A stretch of 64,000 nt of DNA from Trichormus variabilis 0441 (GTDB lineage Bacteria; Cyanobacteriota; Cyanobacteriia; Cyanobacteriales; Nostocaceae). Every line of letters begins with the position of its first letter. The first letter of the stretch is position 1. Of the stretch, positions 24,364-32,601 are shown one piece after another. Below the pieces are notes generated by a model. That model was not told the origin of the DNA. It was given only the letters and a program-made list of their open reading frames with translations, and searched no databases. The stretch lies in contig NZ_CP047242.1 in assembly GCF_009856605.1 (NCBI RefSeq), positions 2,424,001 to 2,488,000 on the forward strand. Direction: 5' to 3'. The position numbers were made by a program, and so were the translations under genes.

Positions 24364-25797
24364 TTATTCAGCAGTTAGAGCCAAAAACTGCTCATCATTT
24401 ATCCGCCCTGCTTGGTGTAAAACACTAGTAATTTCCGAAATAGTTAAAACTGCATGACCCCGATAACCATTTGCTTGTAACTTATCTTTCACACCTTGCT
24501 CGTGGTCAATAAACACTACAATATCATGAACATTTAACCCTGCTGATTTTAACTTATCTGCTCCTTCCATCACACTCTTACCACTGATAAGAATATCATC
24601 AACTACAACCACTAATTCACCAGGATGAAAATTACCTTCTATTAACCTGCGAGTTCCGTGGGCTTTCACTTCTTTACGCGGAAAAATCATTGGACAATTG
24701 AGACGTAAAGCTAAACCGGTTGCTGTTGGTAAAGAACCATAAGGAATACCTGCCAATCTATCGAAAGTGAGATTTTTAACGATATTTTCATAGCCACTGA
24801 GGACTTGATTAAATACCTGAGGATTAGAAATAATTTTACGTAAGTCTATATAGTAAGGAAAAACTGCACCAGATGCTTGAACAAAATTGCCAAACATAAT
24901 GCAATCAATATCGTATAGTTGCAAAATTAAATCATGTAAAGGGTGTTGATTAACAGTAGAAACATCAGGTAGCCATACAGAACAGCTAGAAACATCACGA
25001 ACAGTTATATCCCTTACCTGATTAATTTCTGCACGTAGAGATTGAATCTCCTTCGATAAATTTGCACTGGCTAACATATCTTGGGGGACAGGAATTAACA
25101 AACCATTCCCATCAGTATCTAAACCAACTTCTAAAATGCGGTTTAAATTGCCTCCTTCAGCCCAAATACTGCGTGCCATAATTATTCTTTCCGGCGCAAC
25201 TTGGCGAATTCTTGCCAAGACTTCAGCATTTGTAGTACCAACTTCTAGTCCTAATTGTTCTGGAGTCCCCCAATTTTTTGACTCTTGTACAACTTGTAAA
25301 TAAAGGGGTGATTCTCTTGTCGGATATTGCTGTAAAGCCTCTGCGCCAGGGTTAGATGTAGAACATAGAATAAACACAGCCTTATCGGGATAAACTAAAA
25401 ATGGAGCTACATGATCTTGTCCTGTATATGGGCTGAGAGTAATTGCATCTACTCCCCATTCAGTGAATACAGTTTTGGCAAAAATAGTACTTGTATTTAA
25501 ATCGCTATGTTTAGCATCTAAAATTATGGGAATATGGCTAGGAATAGCGCCTAAGGTTTTCTGTAATAGTTCTAAGCCGGGAACACCCAAGGCTTCATAA
25601 AAACCTAATGTTGGCTTATAAGCACAAACAAAATCAGCAGTTTCAGCAATAATAAATTGCAACCAATTCCATAATCCATCTATGATATCTTCAGAGCTAT
25701 AGCGTCCGGGCATCATTTCAGGATTTGGATCAAGTCCAACAAAAAGTAAACTTTGATTTTGTGATATCTTCTGATGTAGTTTGTCGGAAAAAATCAT
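24364..25797 (-). CDS. pyrF-pyrE: Bifunctional OMP decarboxylase/orotate phosphoribosyltransferase
   Basis: Carries out the last two steps of UMP synthesis in one chain. Residues 1-270 are a class 2 OMP decarboxylase (LLFVGLDPNPEMMP near 16; ILDAKHSDLNTST near 93 with the catalytic DxKxxD; RIIMARSIWAEGG near 210). Residues 290-477 are orotate phosphoribosyltransferase (FGNFVQASGAVFPYYIDLRK; PRPP-binding VVVVDDILISGKSV near 410). The chosen ATG gives MIFSDKLHQK. The longest frame begins at 25860 inside a MITE, and its extra 21 residues come from the repeat. This fusion order, decarboxylase first, is known in cyanobacteria. Confidence 0.92.
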   Translation of the reverse strand: MIFSDKLHQKISQNQSLLFVGLDPNPEMMPGRYSSEDIIDGLWNWLQFIIAETADFVCAYKPTLGFYEALGVPGLELLQKTLGAIPSHIPIILDAKHSDLNTSTIFAKTVFTEWGVDAITLSPYTGQDHVAPFLVYPDKAVFILCSTSNPGAEALQQYPTRESPLYLQVVQESKNWGTPEQLGLEVGTTNAEVLARIRQVAPERIIMARSIWAEGGNLNRILEVGLDTDGNGLLIPVPQDMLASANLSKEIQSLRAEINQVRDITVRDVSSCSVWLPDVSTVNQHPLHDLILQLYDIDCIMFGNFVQASGAVFPYYIDLRKIISNPQVFNQVLSGYENIVKNLTFDRLAGIPYGSLPTATGLALRLNCPMIFPRKEVKAHGTRRLIEGNFHPGELVVVVDDILISGKSVMEGADKLKSAGLNVHDIVVFIDHEQGVKDKLQANGYRGHAVLTISEITSVLHQAGRINDEQFLALTAE

Positions 25798-25821
25798 TTT
25801 ATTTGTTAGGTAATAGGTAAT

Positions 25822-25971
25822 ATAGGAAACCGATTTAATTTCTGTTATCGTAGCCTGCAATTGTACATAACATTCTCAGTATCTGTAGGGTGGGCAATGC
25901 CCACCAAAACCATGAGCCTGTGGGCATTGCCCACCCTACCTAAATTTCAAAAATAAAGTATGAGTGCAATA
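25822..25971. mobile_element. 150-bp MITE with GGGTGGGC hairpin, copy 2 (loop inverted)
   Basis: The flanks match copy 1 at 24092-24240 in the same orientation (ATAGGAAACCGATTTAATTT; TTTCAAAAATAAAGTATGAG). The central loop reads CAAAACCATGAGCCT, the reverse complement of copy 1. It sits between pyrF-pyrE and the molybdoenzyme gene. Confidence 0.7.
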
Positions 25972-25977
25972 TACAAT

Positions 25978-26700
25978 TTAAATTCCTGCAAACCATTCAT
26001 AACCCTGGTCTTCCCAATAACCTTTAAATATTGATAAATGACTAGCCAGAGTAATCTGAGTTACCCATTTACTCTGCTTATAACCAAGTTTAATTGGTGC
26101 AGCCAAACGTAAAGGCGCACCATTATCAATGGGTAAAGATTCACCATTTTTTTCATAAGCTAATAGTGTTTGGGGGTGCAAAGCAGAAGCAATATCCCAA
26201 CTTTCATAGTAACCATCGGCAGATTTGAAATAGACATACTGTACATTTTCTTTGGGTTGCGCGAGGGCAATAATTTCTCTTAGCTGTACACCACCCCACT
26301 GTACGATCGCCGCCCAACCTTCCACACAAATATGGCGTATAATCATGGAAGTCAAGGGCAAGTTTTGGATTTCTGCCATACTCATGTTTAAAGGATGATT
26401 AACTTCCCCGTCCACAATTAAACGATATTTATCGACATCAATAATCGGTGTAGAACGAAAGCTATTAACTATTAATGCTTCTGGTTGTATTTCATTTGGG
26501 GAAAATTCTGGTACTAATTTTTGAGGATTAAATATTAACTTTTCTAACTTTTGGTTCAATGGTTGAGAAACTGTACCCACCAAATCTTCTAAAGCTGGTG
26601 TACCACAGCCACCTAATAGCAGACTTACACTTGATATCCCAGAAAGATGCAAAAACTGTCGGCGCGTTAATTGTGGACGACGTATGTGAATTAAACCCAT
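25978..26700 (-). CDS. Tat-exported molybdopterin oxidoreductase (MsrP/SUOX-like)
   Basis: A 240-residue sulfite-oxidase-fold enzyme. The N-terminus TRRQFLHLSGISSVSLLLGG is a twin-arginine signal, ending at a cysteine that may be lipidated. The molybdenum-ligand cysteine is in RHICVEGWAAIVQWGG (about 113); further family segments are YVYFKSADGYYESWD and GAPLRLAAPIKLGYKQSKWV (about 195-214). The heme and dimerisation domains of full sulfite oxidase are absent, as in YedY/MsrP. The next upstream gene, 25 bp away, encodes a membrane cytochrome b, the expected electron partner. The substrate (methionine sulfoxide, nitrite, sulfite or other) cannot be read from the sequence. Confidence 0.85.
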   Translation of the reverse strand: MGLIHIRRPQLTRRQFLHLSGISSVSLLLGGCGTPALEDLVGTVSQPLNQKLEKLIFNPQKLVPEFSPNEIQPEALIVNSFRSTPIIDVDKYRLIVDGEVNHPLNMSMAEIQNLPLTSMIIRHICVEGWAAIVQWGGVQLREIIALAQPKENVQYVYFKSADGYYESWDIASALHPQTLLAYEKNGESLPIDNGAPLRLAAPIKLGYKQSKWVTQITLASHLSIFKGYWEDQGYEWFAGI

Positions 26701-26725
26701 ATTTTCAATACCAATTAATTAGACT

Positions 26726-27325
26726 TTACCAGAACATAGACTCTGTTAATTCCTCACCACCGGCTTTACGTCCTAAGAAAGAGTGAATTATGACAAATAT
26801 AATTACCATAGGTACTGAGGCAAAATGAACGACTCGTAGACTTTGCCAATTACCAAACATATCGACAATCCAGGGAAATTGAGCGGGTTTATACATACCC
26901 ATACCAGTCAGCAGAGCTAGCAGCAATATGGGAATTATCGATGTGTAGATAATGCGATGCCAGGCGTATATTAAACGTTTATTATTTTGGCTTTTTTGCA
27001 ATGCTTTGATATCATTAGCACCGACAAATCGATGTCGCCAGCGTTGAGTAAATAATATATAAAATCCGTACCACAAAAGATTTAAAGAGAATAACCACAT
27101 GGCAGCAAAATGCCAATGTCTACCTCCAGCTAACCACCCGCCTAAGGTAAATATTGGCGGAATGTGTAAGCCGGCGCGTCCACCAAAAACGGGATTGGCG
27201 TTGTAAATTTGCAGTCCACTGGTGAGCATGAGGAATAAGCTAACGATATTAACAGAGTGGAAAATCTTAGCACCTATAGCTTGGGTAGGTAATTTGCGTT
27301 TTTTGGGAGGAATTGTCACAGTCAT
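26726..27325 (-). CDS. Membrane cytochrome b (b561-like) partner of the molybdoenzyme
   Basis: A 199-residue protein with four to five membrane helices: FHSVNIVSLFLMLTSGLQIY (about 22-41), a helix around HWHFAAMWLFSLNLLWYGFY (about 70-89), IIYTSIIPILLLALLTGMGM (about 130-149) and VVHFASVPMVIIFVIIHSFL (about 168-187). Histidines in FHS, RHWHF, AWHRI and VVHFA are placed like bis-heme ligands of cytochrome b561/Ni-Fe hydrogenase b subunits. It lies first in an apparent two-gene operon with the Tat-exported molybdoenzyme, to which it would pass electrons from the quinone pool. Confidence 0.82.
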   Translation of the reverse strand: MTVTIPPKKRKLPTQAIGAKIFHSVNIVSLFLMLTSGLQIYNANPVFGGRAGLHIPPIFTLGGWLAGGRHWHFAAMWLFSLNLLWYGFYILFTQRWRHRFVGANDIKALQKSQNNKRLIYAWHRIIYTSIIPILLLALLTGMGMYKPAQFPWIVDMFGNWQSLRVVHFASVPMVIIFVIIHSFLGRKAGGEELTESMFW

Positions 27326-27483
27326 AAATAATGAGAATAAAAAATCTATGCCCCACCAGGCTCTGGAAGCTGAAGATTCAGTTCATTATTCTGAAGCTAT
27401 TGATTGACTAGAACTGACTGCAACTAATAGTGGCGATCGCACTCATCCTACTTATCCACAGCAATTTATACATAGCATATCAG

Positions 27484-27649
27484 CAAATTGGTCATCAGAA
27501 AGTCGGAGTTTTGTCAGTTTGGTAGGGTGCGTCAGTGTGAATAGTTTCTGAGTATGGTTAGGTTATGTCGAACTGACGCACCCTACGTTTTGGATATTTT
27601 TTATCCGGAAGCCCCAAATTGGTCATCAGAAAGTCGGAGTTTTGTCAGT
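27484..27649. repeat. 35-bp direct repeats around a 15-bp-stem hairpin
   Basis: An identical 35-bp segment beginning CAAATTGGTCATCAGAAAGT occurs at 27484-27518 and 27615-27649 (period 131 bp). Between them lies the hairpin GTAGGGTGCGTCAGT (27522-27536) / ACTGACGCACCCTAC (27572-27586). There are only two repeat copies and no spacer array, so it is not CRISPR. Confidence 0.75.
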
Positions 27650-27673
27650 ACAATTAATACAATGAGTTATAAT
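27642..27673 (+). promoter_or_regulatory. Possible sigma-70 promoter of the PG-binding propeller gene
   Basis: TATAAT at 27668-27673 is a consensus -10 box, 40 bp before the start codon. The nearest -35-like hexamer, TTGTCA (27642-27647), is in the right-hand copy of the 35-bp repeat at a 20-bp spacing, longer than ideal. Confidence 0.35.
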
Positions 27674-27713
27674 TTTTACTAAATTTACCAGAGTCTTAGT
27701 GATTCCCTGAATT

Positions 27714-29441
27714 ATGGACACACTTGCTTATTTGCATTTGGCTGAGACTTATGAAACATCTACCACGGATGAATCTTCCCCGGAAATACCTTGGACAAAG
27801 AACCAGAGTGGCGCTTTAATGTTGGTGGCTTCTTTTGCAATGGGTTCTTTAAATTGGTGTCTTCCTGCTGCGGCTGCTTTAAAAAAAGGTCACAGAAATC
27901 CTCAGGTAGCATCGCTCCAGCAAAAGTTGCGAGCAAGCGGATATTTTTCGCAAGCCGCTACAGGATATTTTGGTTCTGTCACTGAAGCAGCTGTGAAGAG
28001 ATTTCAAGAAGCTAATGGTTTAAAGGCTGATGGAATTGTTGGGGCAGCAACCTTGGCAGCTTTAGAATCTACTATGGGTGTATCAGAATCTAGTATCACC
28101 ACTCCCCCAATAGCTGCGTCTAAATCTTCTCTCAAACGGGGTGATATTAGCGATAGGGTGATGTCTTTGCAAGAAAAACTACAAGCAGATGGATACTATC
28201 AAGGGGCGATTACTGGAAATTTTGACACTGCCACCCAAGCAGCTGTAATTCAATTCCAACAAGCTAATCGGCTCGTCGCTGATGGAATTGTCGGGCCAAA
28301 AACATCATCAGTTTTAGCGTCAAGTACCAGAAAATTAGCGGCTTCGTTACCTCAAAAAACTACCCTCGAACCTTTTTTAACAGAGCAGCCACAAAAGCCA
28401 CAAAATCAGGTAAAGATAGCACCCCAATCAGCCGCACCTCCCAGTCCCTCACAAAAAATGCGGCTCATCAAAACTATTTCTGGGAAAATTTCCCCTAAAT
28501 CAGTGGTTTATTCGGGTAATGGTTTATTCTTTGCCCAAAATATGATGTATAACCACACAATTACTGTATATGACCGCAACTATGAATTAGTTAAAGTTAT
28601 CCCTGACGAAGTAGACTTATCTAAATATGGTCATTCTCGCTTCAAGGGTAAGTATAGAGGCGCTCCAGTTGAAGCTAGTTTTTCCCATAATGGCAAGTAT
28701 GCTTGGATATCTAACTATCAAATGTACGGGCCTGGTTTTAATAACCCCGGTAGTGATAAATGTCATCCATCCCAAAAAACTGACAAGAGTTTTTTATATC
28801 GCATTAATACAGAAACCCTCAAGATAGACAGAGTTATTCCAGTTGGTTCTGTACCGAAATTTGTGGCTACTTCTACCGATGAAAACCTAATACTAGTAAG
28901 CAACTGGTGTTCTTGGGATTTGAGTGTGGTAGATATTAATCAAAATCAAGAAATCAAACGGATTAAATTAGGCCCTTATCCTCGCGGAATTGTTGTTGAT
29001 GCAGCTTCTGAAACAGCCTACGTCGCTGTTATGGGGTCTTACAACATTGCTAAAGTTAACCTGAGGGATTTTTCTGTACAGTGGCTGCGAAACATTGGTA
29101 GTTCACCGCGTCACTTAAATATTGATCCTGAGGGTAAATATCTTTATGCTTCTTTAAATGGTGAAGGCAAAATTGCTAAAATCAGCTTGCCTCAAGGTAA
29201 TTTAGTCAAGAAAATCGCTACAGGTAATGCTCCCCGTAGTATGGTTTTATCAGCTAATGGTCAAACACTTTATGTTGTGAACTACGGTGAAGATACAGTT
29301 AGCAAGGTTCGGACTAGTGACATGAAGGTATTACAAAAAGTCAAAGTTGAACCTGATCCTATCGGCATTACTTACGATCCACAAACTAGAGAAGTTTGGG
29401 TAGCTTGTTATTCGGGCAATATCATGATTTTTCAAGATTAG
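27714..29441 (+). CDS. Peptidoglycan-binding beta-propeller (YVTN-like) protein
   Basis: A 575-residue exported protein. MDTLAYLHLAETYE is a start seen in cyanobacterial PG-binding proteins; a hydrophobic stretch (ALMLVASFAMGSLNWCLPAA, about 34-53) may be a late signal or anchor. Two PG_binding_1 repeats follow: NPQVASLQQKLRASGYF...FGSVTEAAVKRFQ (about 62-112) and DRVMSLQEKLQADGYY...DTATQAAVIQFQ (about 147-195). After a Pro/Ser/Gln linker (205-250), residues 260-575 form a YVTN/YncE-type propeller with recurring blades such as VGSVPKFVATSTDENLILVS, LGPYPRGIVVDAASETAYVA and GNAPRSMVLSANGQTLYVVN. It is probably cell-wall bound; its ligand is unknown. Confidence 0.88.
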   Translation: MDTLAYLHLAETYETSTTDESSPEIPWTKNQSGALMLVASFAMGSLNWCLPAAAALKKGHRNPQVASLQQKLRASGYFSQAATGYFGSVTEAAVKRFQEANGLKADGIVGAATLAALESTMGVSESSITTPPIAASKSSLKRGDISDRVMSLQEKLQADGYYQGAITGNFDTATQAAVIQFQQANRLVADGIVGPKTSSVLASSTRKLAASLPQKTTLEPFLTEQPQKPQNQVKIAPQSAAPPSPSQKMRLIKTISGKISPKSVVYSGNGLFFAQNMMYNHTITVYDRNYELVKVIPDEVDLSKYGHSRFKGKYRGAPVEASFSHNGKYAWISNYQMYGPGFNNPGSDKCHPSQKTDKSFLYRINTETLKIDRVIPVGSVPKFVATSTDENLILVSNWCSWDLSVVDINQNQEIKRIKLGPYPRGIVVDAASETAYVAVMGSYNIAKVNLRDFSVQWLRNIGSSPRHLNIDPEGKYLYASLNGEGKIAKISLPQGNLVKKIATGNAPRSMVLSANGQTLYVVNYGEDTVSKVRTSDMKVLQKVKVEPDPIGITYDPQTREVWVACYSGNIMIFQD

Positions 29442-29707
29442 GAAGTTTGTCGTCCCTAAGATGCTATTTACAGCAACTTTTATCAGTATGAGGTACAGCG
29501 TGACGTAAATAAATCTACCAATGAAACGTTAACGCTGTATTAATTTGGAATTTTCTGATGCTTGCGTTTGCTGTCGAGTATTTGAGCAACGCGGTATCTT
29601 AGATATAGCGATCGCATTCATCAGTCACTTGAATATTCACCATCCCACTTGTGATTAGTCGCCCCTGGCTGTTGACACCAGGAGTTTTCTGCAAGCGGAA
29701 CGCATCT

Positions 29708-30394
29708 TTATAACCGTTGGAGTAAGCTTAAACCGTGGGTATCAGTACCGCAAGTATTGAAAATGCCATACTCTTGGGCTAGATTTTGTATTTGCTCCGA
29801 TTCAATCACACTGGGCTTCCAAGGGTTGGGGTTGTTGTAGGCGTAATATGTTTCTACACCATCAATCCCATATTCCGCCGCCGCCGGAATCAAATCAAAG
29901 TGAGATTTTCGATAACGTGCTGGATGCGCCAATACCGCTATCCCTCCGGCTGCATGAATAGCCTCAATTACGTTACCTGCTTGATATTCTCTATCGGTTG
30001 TTATCTTTCTTTGCAGATAAGGTTTCAGACTAGAATGTTCTGGCTGGAAAGCATAACCCAAAATGTGAACTTCTACATCCAACAAGTTGGCATTAATTTC
30101 TACACCACTCCACAGGTGAGGAGTTGTTACACCAGGATTGTTCCATTTCCAGTTTTCTAACCAAGCTTGCGCTGCTTCATACCCACCTACAGTATGATGA
30201 TCAGTGATTGCAAAACCTTGTAGTCCAATAGCGATCGCCTGCTCCATCAACACACTTGGCTGTAATCTGCCATCCGAATAAACAGTGTGCATATGAAAGT
30301 TAAATAACTTCGGACAACTTTGAGCATCAATTGTCTGAAATACTTGCTTTAATAGTTCGGTGGAAGCAGATGTTCGAGCAAAATTTATAACCAT
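29708..30394 (-). CDS. PHP-domain metal-dependent phosphoesterase
   Basis: A 228-residue PHP protein. Metal-site motifs are visible: NFHMHTVYSDG (about 32-42), ITDHHTVGGYEAA (about 63-75), VEINANL (about 98), IAVLAHPARYRK (about 152-163) and the C-terminal TCGTDTHGL (about 214-222). This set is complete, so an active trinuclear phosphoesterase such as an RNase AM/YciV-like 5' nucleotidase is plausible, though the protein is shorter than YciV (about 280-290 residues). It is monocistronic. A HIP1 site lies in the coding sequence. The 266 bp between it and the upstream propeller gene hold no gene. Confidence 0.87.
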   Translation of the reverse strand: MVINFARTSASTELLKQVFQTIDAQSCPKLFNFHMHTVYSDGRLQPSVLMEQAIAIGLQGFAITDHHTVGGYEAAQAWLENWKWNNPGVTTPHLWSGVEINANLLDVEVHILGYAFQPEHSSLKPYLQRKITTDREYQAGNVIEAIHAAGGIAVLAHPARYRKSHFDLIPAAAEYGIDGVETYYAYNNPNPWKPSVIESEQIQNLAQEYGIFNTCGTDTHGLSLLQRL

Positions 30395-30977
30395 AACCCC
30401 CTCTGAATAAAAATACTCGATTTCTCACAGACCAGCACACCACACTTAAATAAAAGAGAAATACTTAGCACGTTAGATTAGTGCCAATTAGCAGAAATTT
30501 TTCAATATGTTAAGACTACGTTAGCAAATCTCAATGCTTCTGGTCATGAGTATTTCCAATCGCCTTCATAAGTAGCAGTGACGAATATTGCTATCACCAC
30601 TATTTGCGTACTTAGGTAAATATTCAGATAAATAATCGTTAAATAAGCTATTTTATAGAGCGATCGTAGCTTTTTCACACATGAGTTACTTTTGAAAACC
30701 GTATAAAATGCAACTCAATTTTTACTATATTTTCAATCTACAGAAAGCTGAAATATATTGTGATTCCTGGAGTAGTCAACAGCAAAAGTTTACTAAATTT
30801 ATAGTAAGCACTTTAGTACTCAAACATTTAAGCACTAAAGTGCTTACTAATAACACGCTTATTTGTAAATACTCCCGTGGCAGAATACTAGTACAGCGTG
30901 ATCAAACTCAAAAAACCATTCTTACTATCCTGCAAAACCTGAAAGGATATTTTCCTCTCCCTCACAGGGTTGACTCA
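30395..30977. other. 583-bp AT-rich intergenic region with one hairpin
   Basis: No convincing gene on either strand. It contains the upstream region of the PHP gene and the 3' side of the small protein gene. The only structure seen is the hairpin listed separately at 30802-30849. Confidence 0.5.
30802..30849. repeat. 16-bp-stem hairpin TAGTAAGCACTTTAGT
   Basis: TAGTAAGCACTTTAGT (30802-30817) pairs perfectly with ACTAAAGTGCTTACTA (30834-30849) around a 16-nt loop. A dispersed Nostoc-type palindrome or a bidirectional 3' hairpin. Confidence 0.65.
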
Positions 30978-31184
30978 TCAAAAAACCTCATCTTCAACAC
31001 CACGCCACCATTCACCCAAATTCATTAAATCTTGGTGAATATCTGCTAATTCCTCAGCATAGACATTTTCGGGAATAGTATCCCGGTGTTCTTGTAATTT
31101 TTTCAAGCGTAGTTGCACCAATAGCCAAGGTTTAGCAATGCTATCAGTGGATTCCATGTATTGAGCCAGTTGTTTACTATCCAT
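30978..31184 (-). CDS. Small conserved hypothetical protein
   Basis: A 68-residue acidic, mostly helical protein: a Lys/Leu-rich first helix (AKPWLLVQLRLKKLQEHRD, about 17-35) followed by YAEELADIHQDLMNLGEWWR (about 42-61). Codon usage and composition look like a real gene. I recognise no family; small proteins of this shape are common in cyanobacteria. It lies 313 bp downstream of the sodB stop on the same strand, beyond sodB's terminator. Confidence 0.65.
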   Translation of the reverse strand: MDSKQLAQYMESTDSIAKPWLLVQLRLKKLQEHRDTIPENVYAEELADIHQDLMNLGEWWRGVEDEVF

Positions 31185-31395
31185 ATATTTCTGGTGTTGA
31201 TTTTCCCACTACTTTTAGGATATGTAATACTAATTGAAAATTCAAAATCTACTCCTACAGAAAATACAGCAGCTTGCGAGTAAGTGAGGAACAGAAGACA
31301 AAAAATCAACTCAAGCATCCTAGTGTTTATCTCCTGCTTTGTCTGGGACACACTCTGCAAACTTCCTCCTGTAGGAACTAGCAAATAACTAGAGA

Positions 31396-31424
31396 GCAAA
31401 ACAGCCACGATTCCATCGTGACTG
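31396..31424 (-). terminator. Rho-independent terminator of sodB
   Basis: On the minus strand CAGTCACGAT pairs with ATCGTGGCTG (one G-U pair) and is followed by TTTTGCTCT. It lies about 75 bp after the sodB stop. The rest of 31185-31497 shows nothing. Confidence 0.65.
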
Positions 31425-31497
31425 CTTGTTTTGTTGAAGAAAAGATTAATTATTGCTGCTGGAGAAATTCACCAACAGCCCTCATGTTACTGGACAA

Positions 31498-32100
31498 CTA
31501 AGCTTTAGCATAATTCGCAGCAGCAAAGTCCCAGTTAACCAAGTTATCTAAGTAGTTCTTGATAAAAGCTGGGCGAGCATTTCTGAAGTCGATGTAGTAA
31601 GCGTGTTCCCAAACATCCAAGGTTAAGAGTGCTTTTTGTCCATGAGCCAGGGGATTTTCGGCGTTTGGAGTTTTAGTGACTTTCAGTGTACCGTTATCAT
31701 CAATTAGCCAAGCCCATCCGCTACCGAACTGAGTTGCAGCAGCGTTGGAAAATTCTTCTTTGAATTTGTCGAAGCTACCAAAGTCTTGGTTGATTTTGGC
31801 TGCAAATTCACCTGTAGGTGCGCCACCACCTGCGGGCTTTAAAGAATTCCAGAAGAAAGTGTGGTTCCACACTTGAGCAGCGTTGTTAAAGATTCCAGCT
31901 TTAGAGGGATCCTTAAAGGCAATTTGGATGACTTCTTCTAAGGACTTATCAGCCAATTCTGTACCATCGGTAAGCTTGTTCAGGTTATCTACATAAGCTT
32001 TGTGATGTTTGCCGTAGTGATACTCGAAGGTCTCACCTTTCATGCCATACTGCTCTAAAGCATTAAAGTCGTAGGGTAGTGGTTCCTGTACAAATGCCAT
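31498..32100 (-). CDS. sodB: Iron superoxide dismutase
   Basis: Cytosolic FeSOD converting superoxide to oxygen and hydrogen peroxide. The 200-residue length is typical. Metal ligands are seen in YHYGKHHKAYVDNL (first His, about 28), NHTFFWNSL (about 79) and DVWEHAYYIDFRN (Asp about 163, His about 167). The Fe-type marker AATQFGSGWAWL (about 120-131), rather than the Mn-type pattern, supports iron. Start ATG has GAGG nine nucleotides upstream. The inverted repeat at 32182-32211 lies in its leader or promoter. Confidence 0.95.
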   Translation of the reverse strand: MAFVQEPLPYDFNALEQYGMKGETFEYHYGKHHKAYVDNLNKLTDGTELADKSLEEVIQIAFKDPSKAGIFNNAAQVWNHTFFWNSLKPAGGGAPTGEFAAKINQDFGSFDKFKEEFSNAAATQFGSGWAWLIDDNGTLKVTKTPNAENPLAHGQKALLTLDVWEHAYYIDFRNARPAFIKNYLDNLVNWDFAAANYAKA

Positions 32101-32181
32101 TTTGTGAATTCCTCTCTTTAGCAGTTTCCATTTAAAAGCTATTGCAGCAGCCTGGGAAATTACAGGTTTGGTGCTGACTGG

Positions 32182-32211
32182 TTTTATATCCTTAAATCCT
32201 GGGATATAAAA
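32182..32211. promoter_or_regulatory. Inverted repeat upstream of sodB
   Basis: TTTTATATCC (32182-32191) and GGATATAAAA (32202-32211) form a perfect 10-bp inverted repeat 80-110 bp upstream of the sodB start. It overlaps TATAAA-like sequence, so an operator or promoter element is possible. The rest of 32212-32520 holds only a diverged repeat fragment near 32380-32420. Confidence 0.35.
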
Positions 32212-32521
32212 CTTAACATCGTCATTCTACTACCAAAGTGAAGATTCAGACAAAGTAGTTTTTTAATAAGTCAAAATCCGGTAAATCAAATTTCCGAAAC
32301 TTCCATCTTTAGAAACAAGATGGAATAGTTTTCTCATCTATCTACAGTTAGATGAATGATATTTGAACTTTGCGCGTCTACGGAGGAAACTACGCTCTGA
32401 CTTCCCGCGAAATTTATTTATGGAGAAGAAAAAAAGTGAAACAACATTAATTTCAGCCACCGGATTTATCCGTAGGGGATTTTGAATTCGGAGCAAAGCG
32501 ACGTGACAGGGATAGCTTCCT

Positions 32522-32560
32522 AAAAAATAGGGAGTCAGTGTTGCAACACTGACTCCCTAA
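32522..32560 (-). terminator. Strong rho-independent terminator of panC-cmk
   Basis: A perfect 32-bp palindrome (32528-32559: TAGGGAGTCAGTGTTG and its inverse) is followed on the minus strand by TTTTTTA. It lies 42 bp after the panC-cmk stop. Confidence 0.85.
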
Positions 32561-32601
32561 TAAATTGAAAAAAATTCAGAACTAACAACAGTTGATAACG
32601 A

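Noticed and set aside
27484-27649. Possible CRISPR repeat pair
   Set aside because: Only two 35-bp copies with one hairpin 'spacer' and no cas genes.
30708-31028. Open frame of 106 codons on the plus strand
   Set aside because: Overlaps the hairpin at 30802 and the better supported small gene on the minus strand; odd composition.
31103-31408. Frame with a hydrophobic stretch on the minus strand
   Set aside because: Overlaps the 68-aa gene and the sodB terminator; no ribosome binding site.
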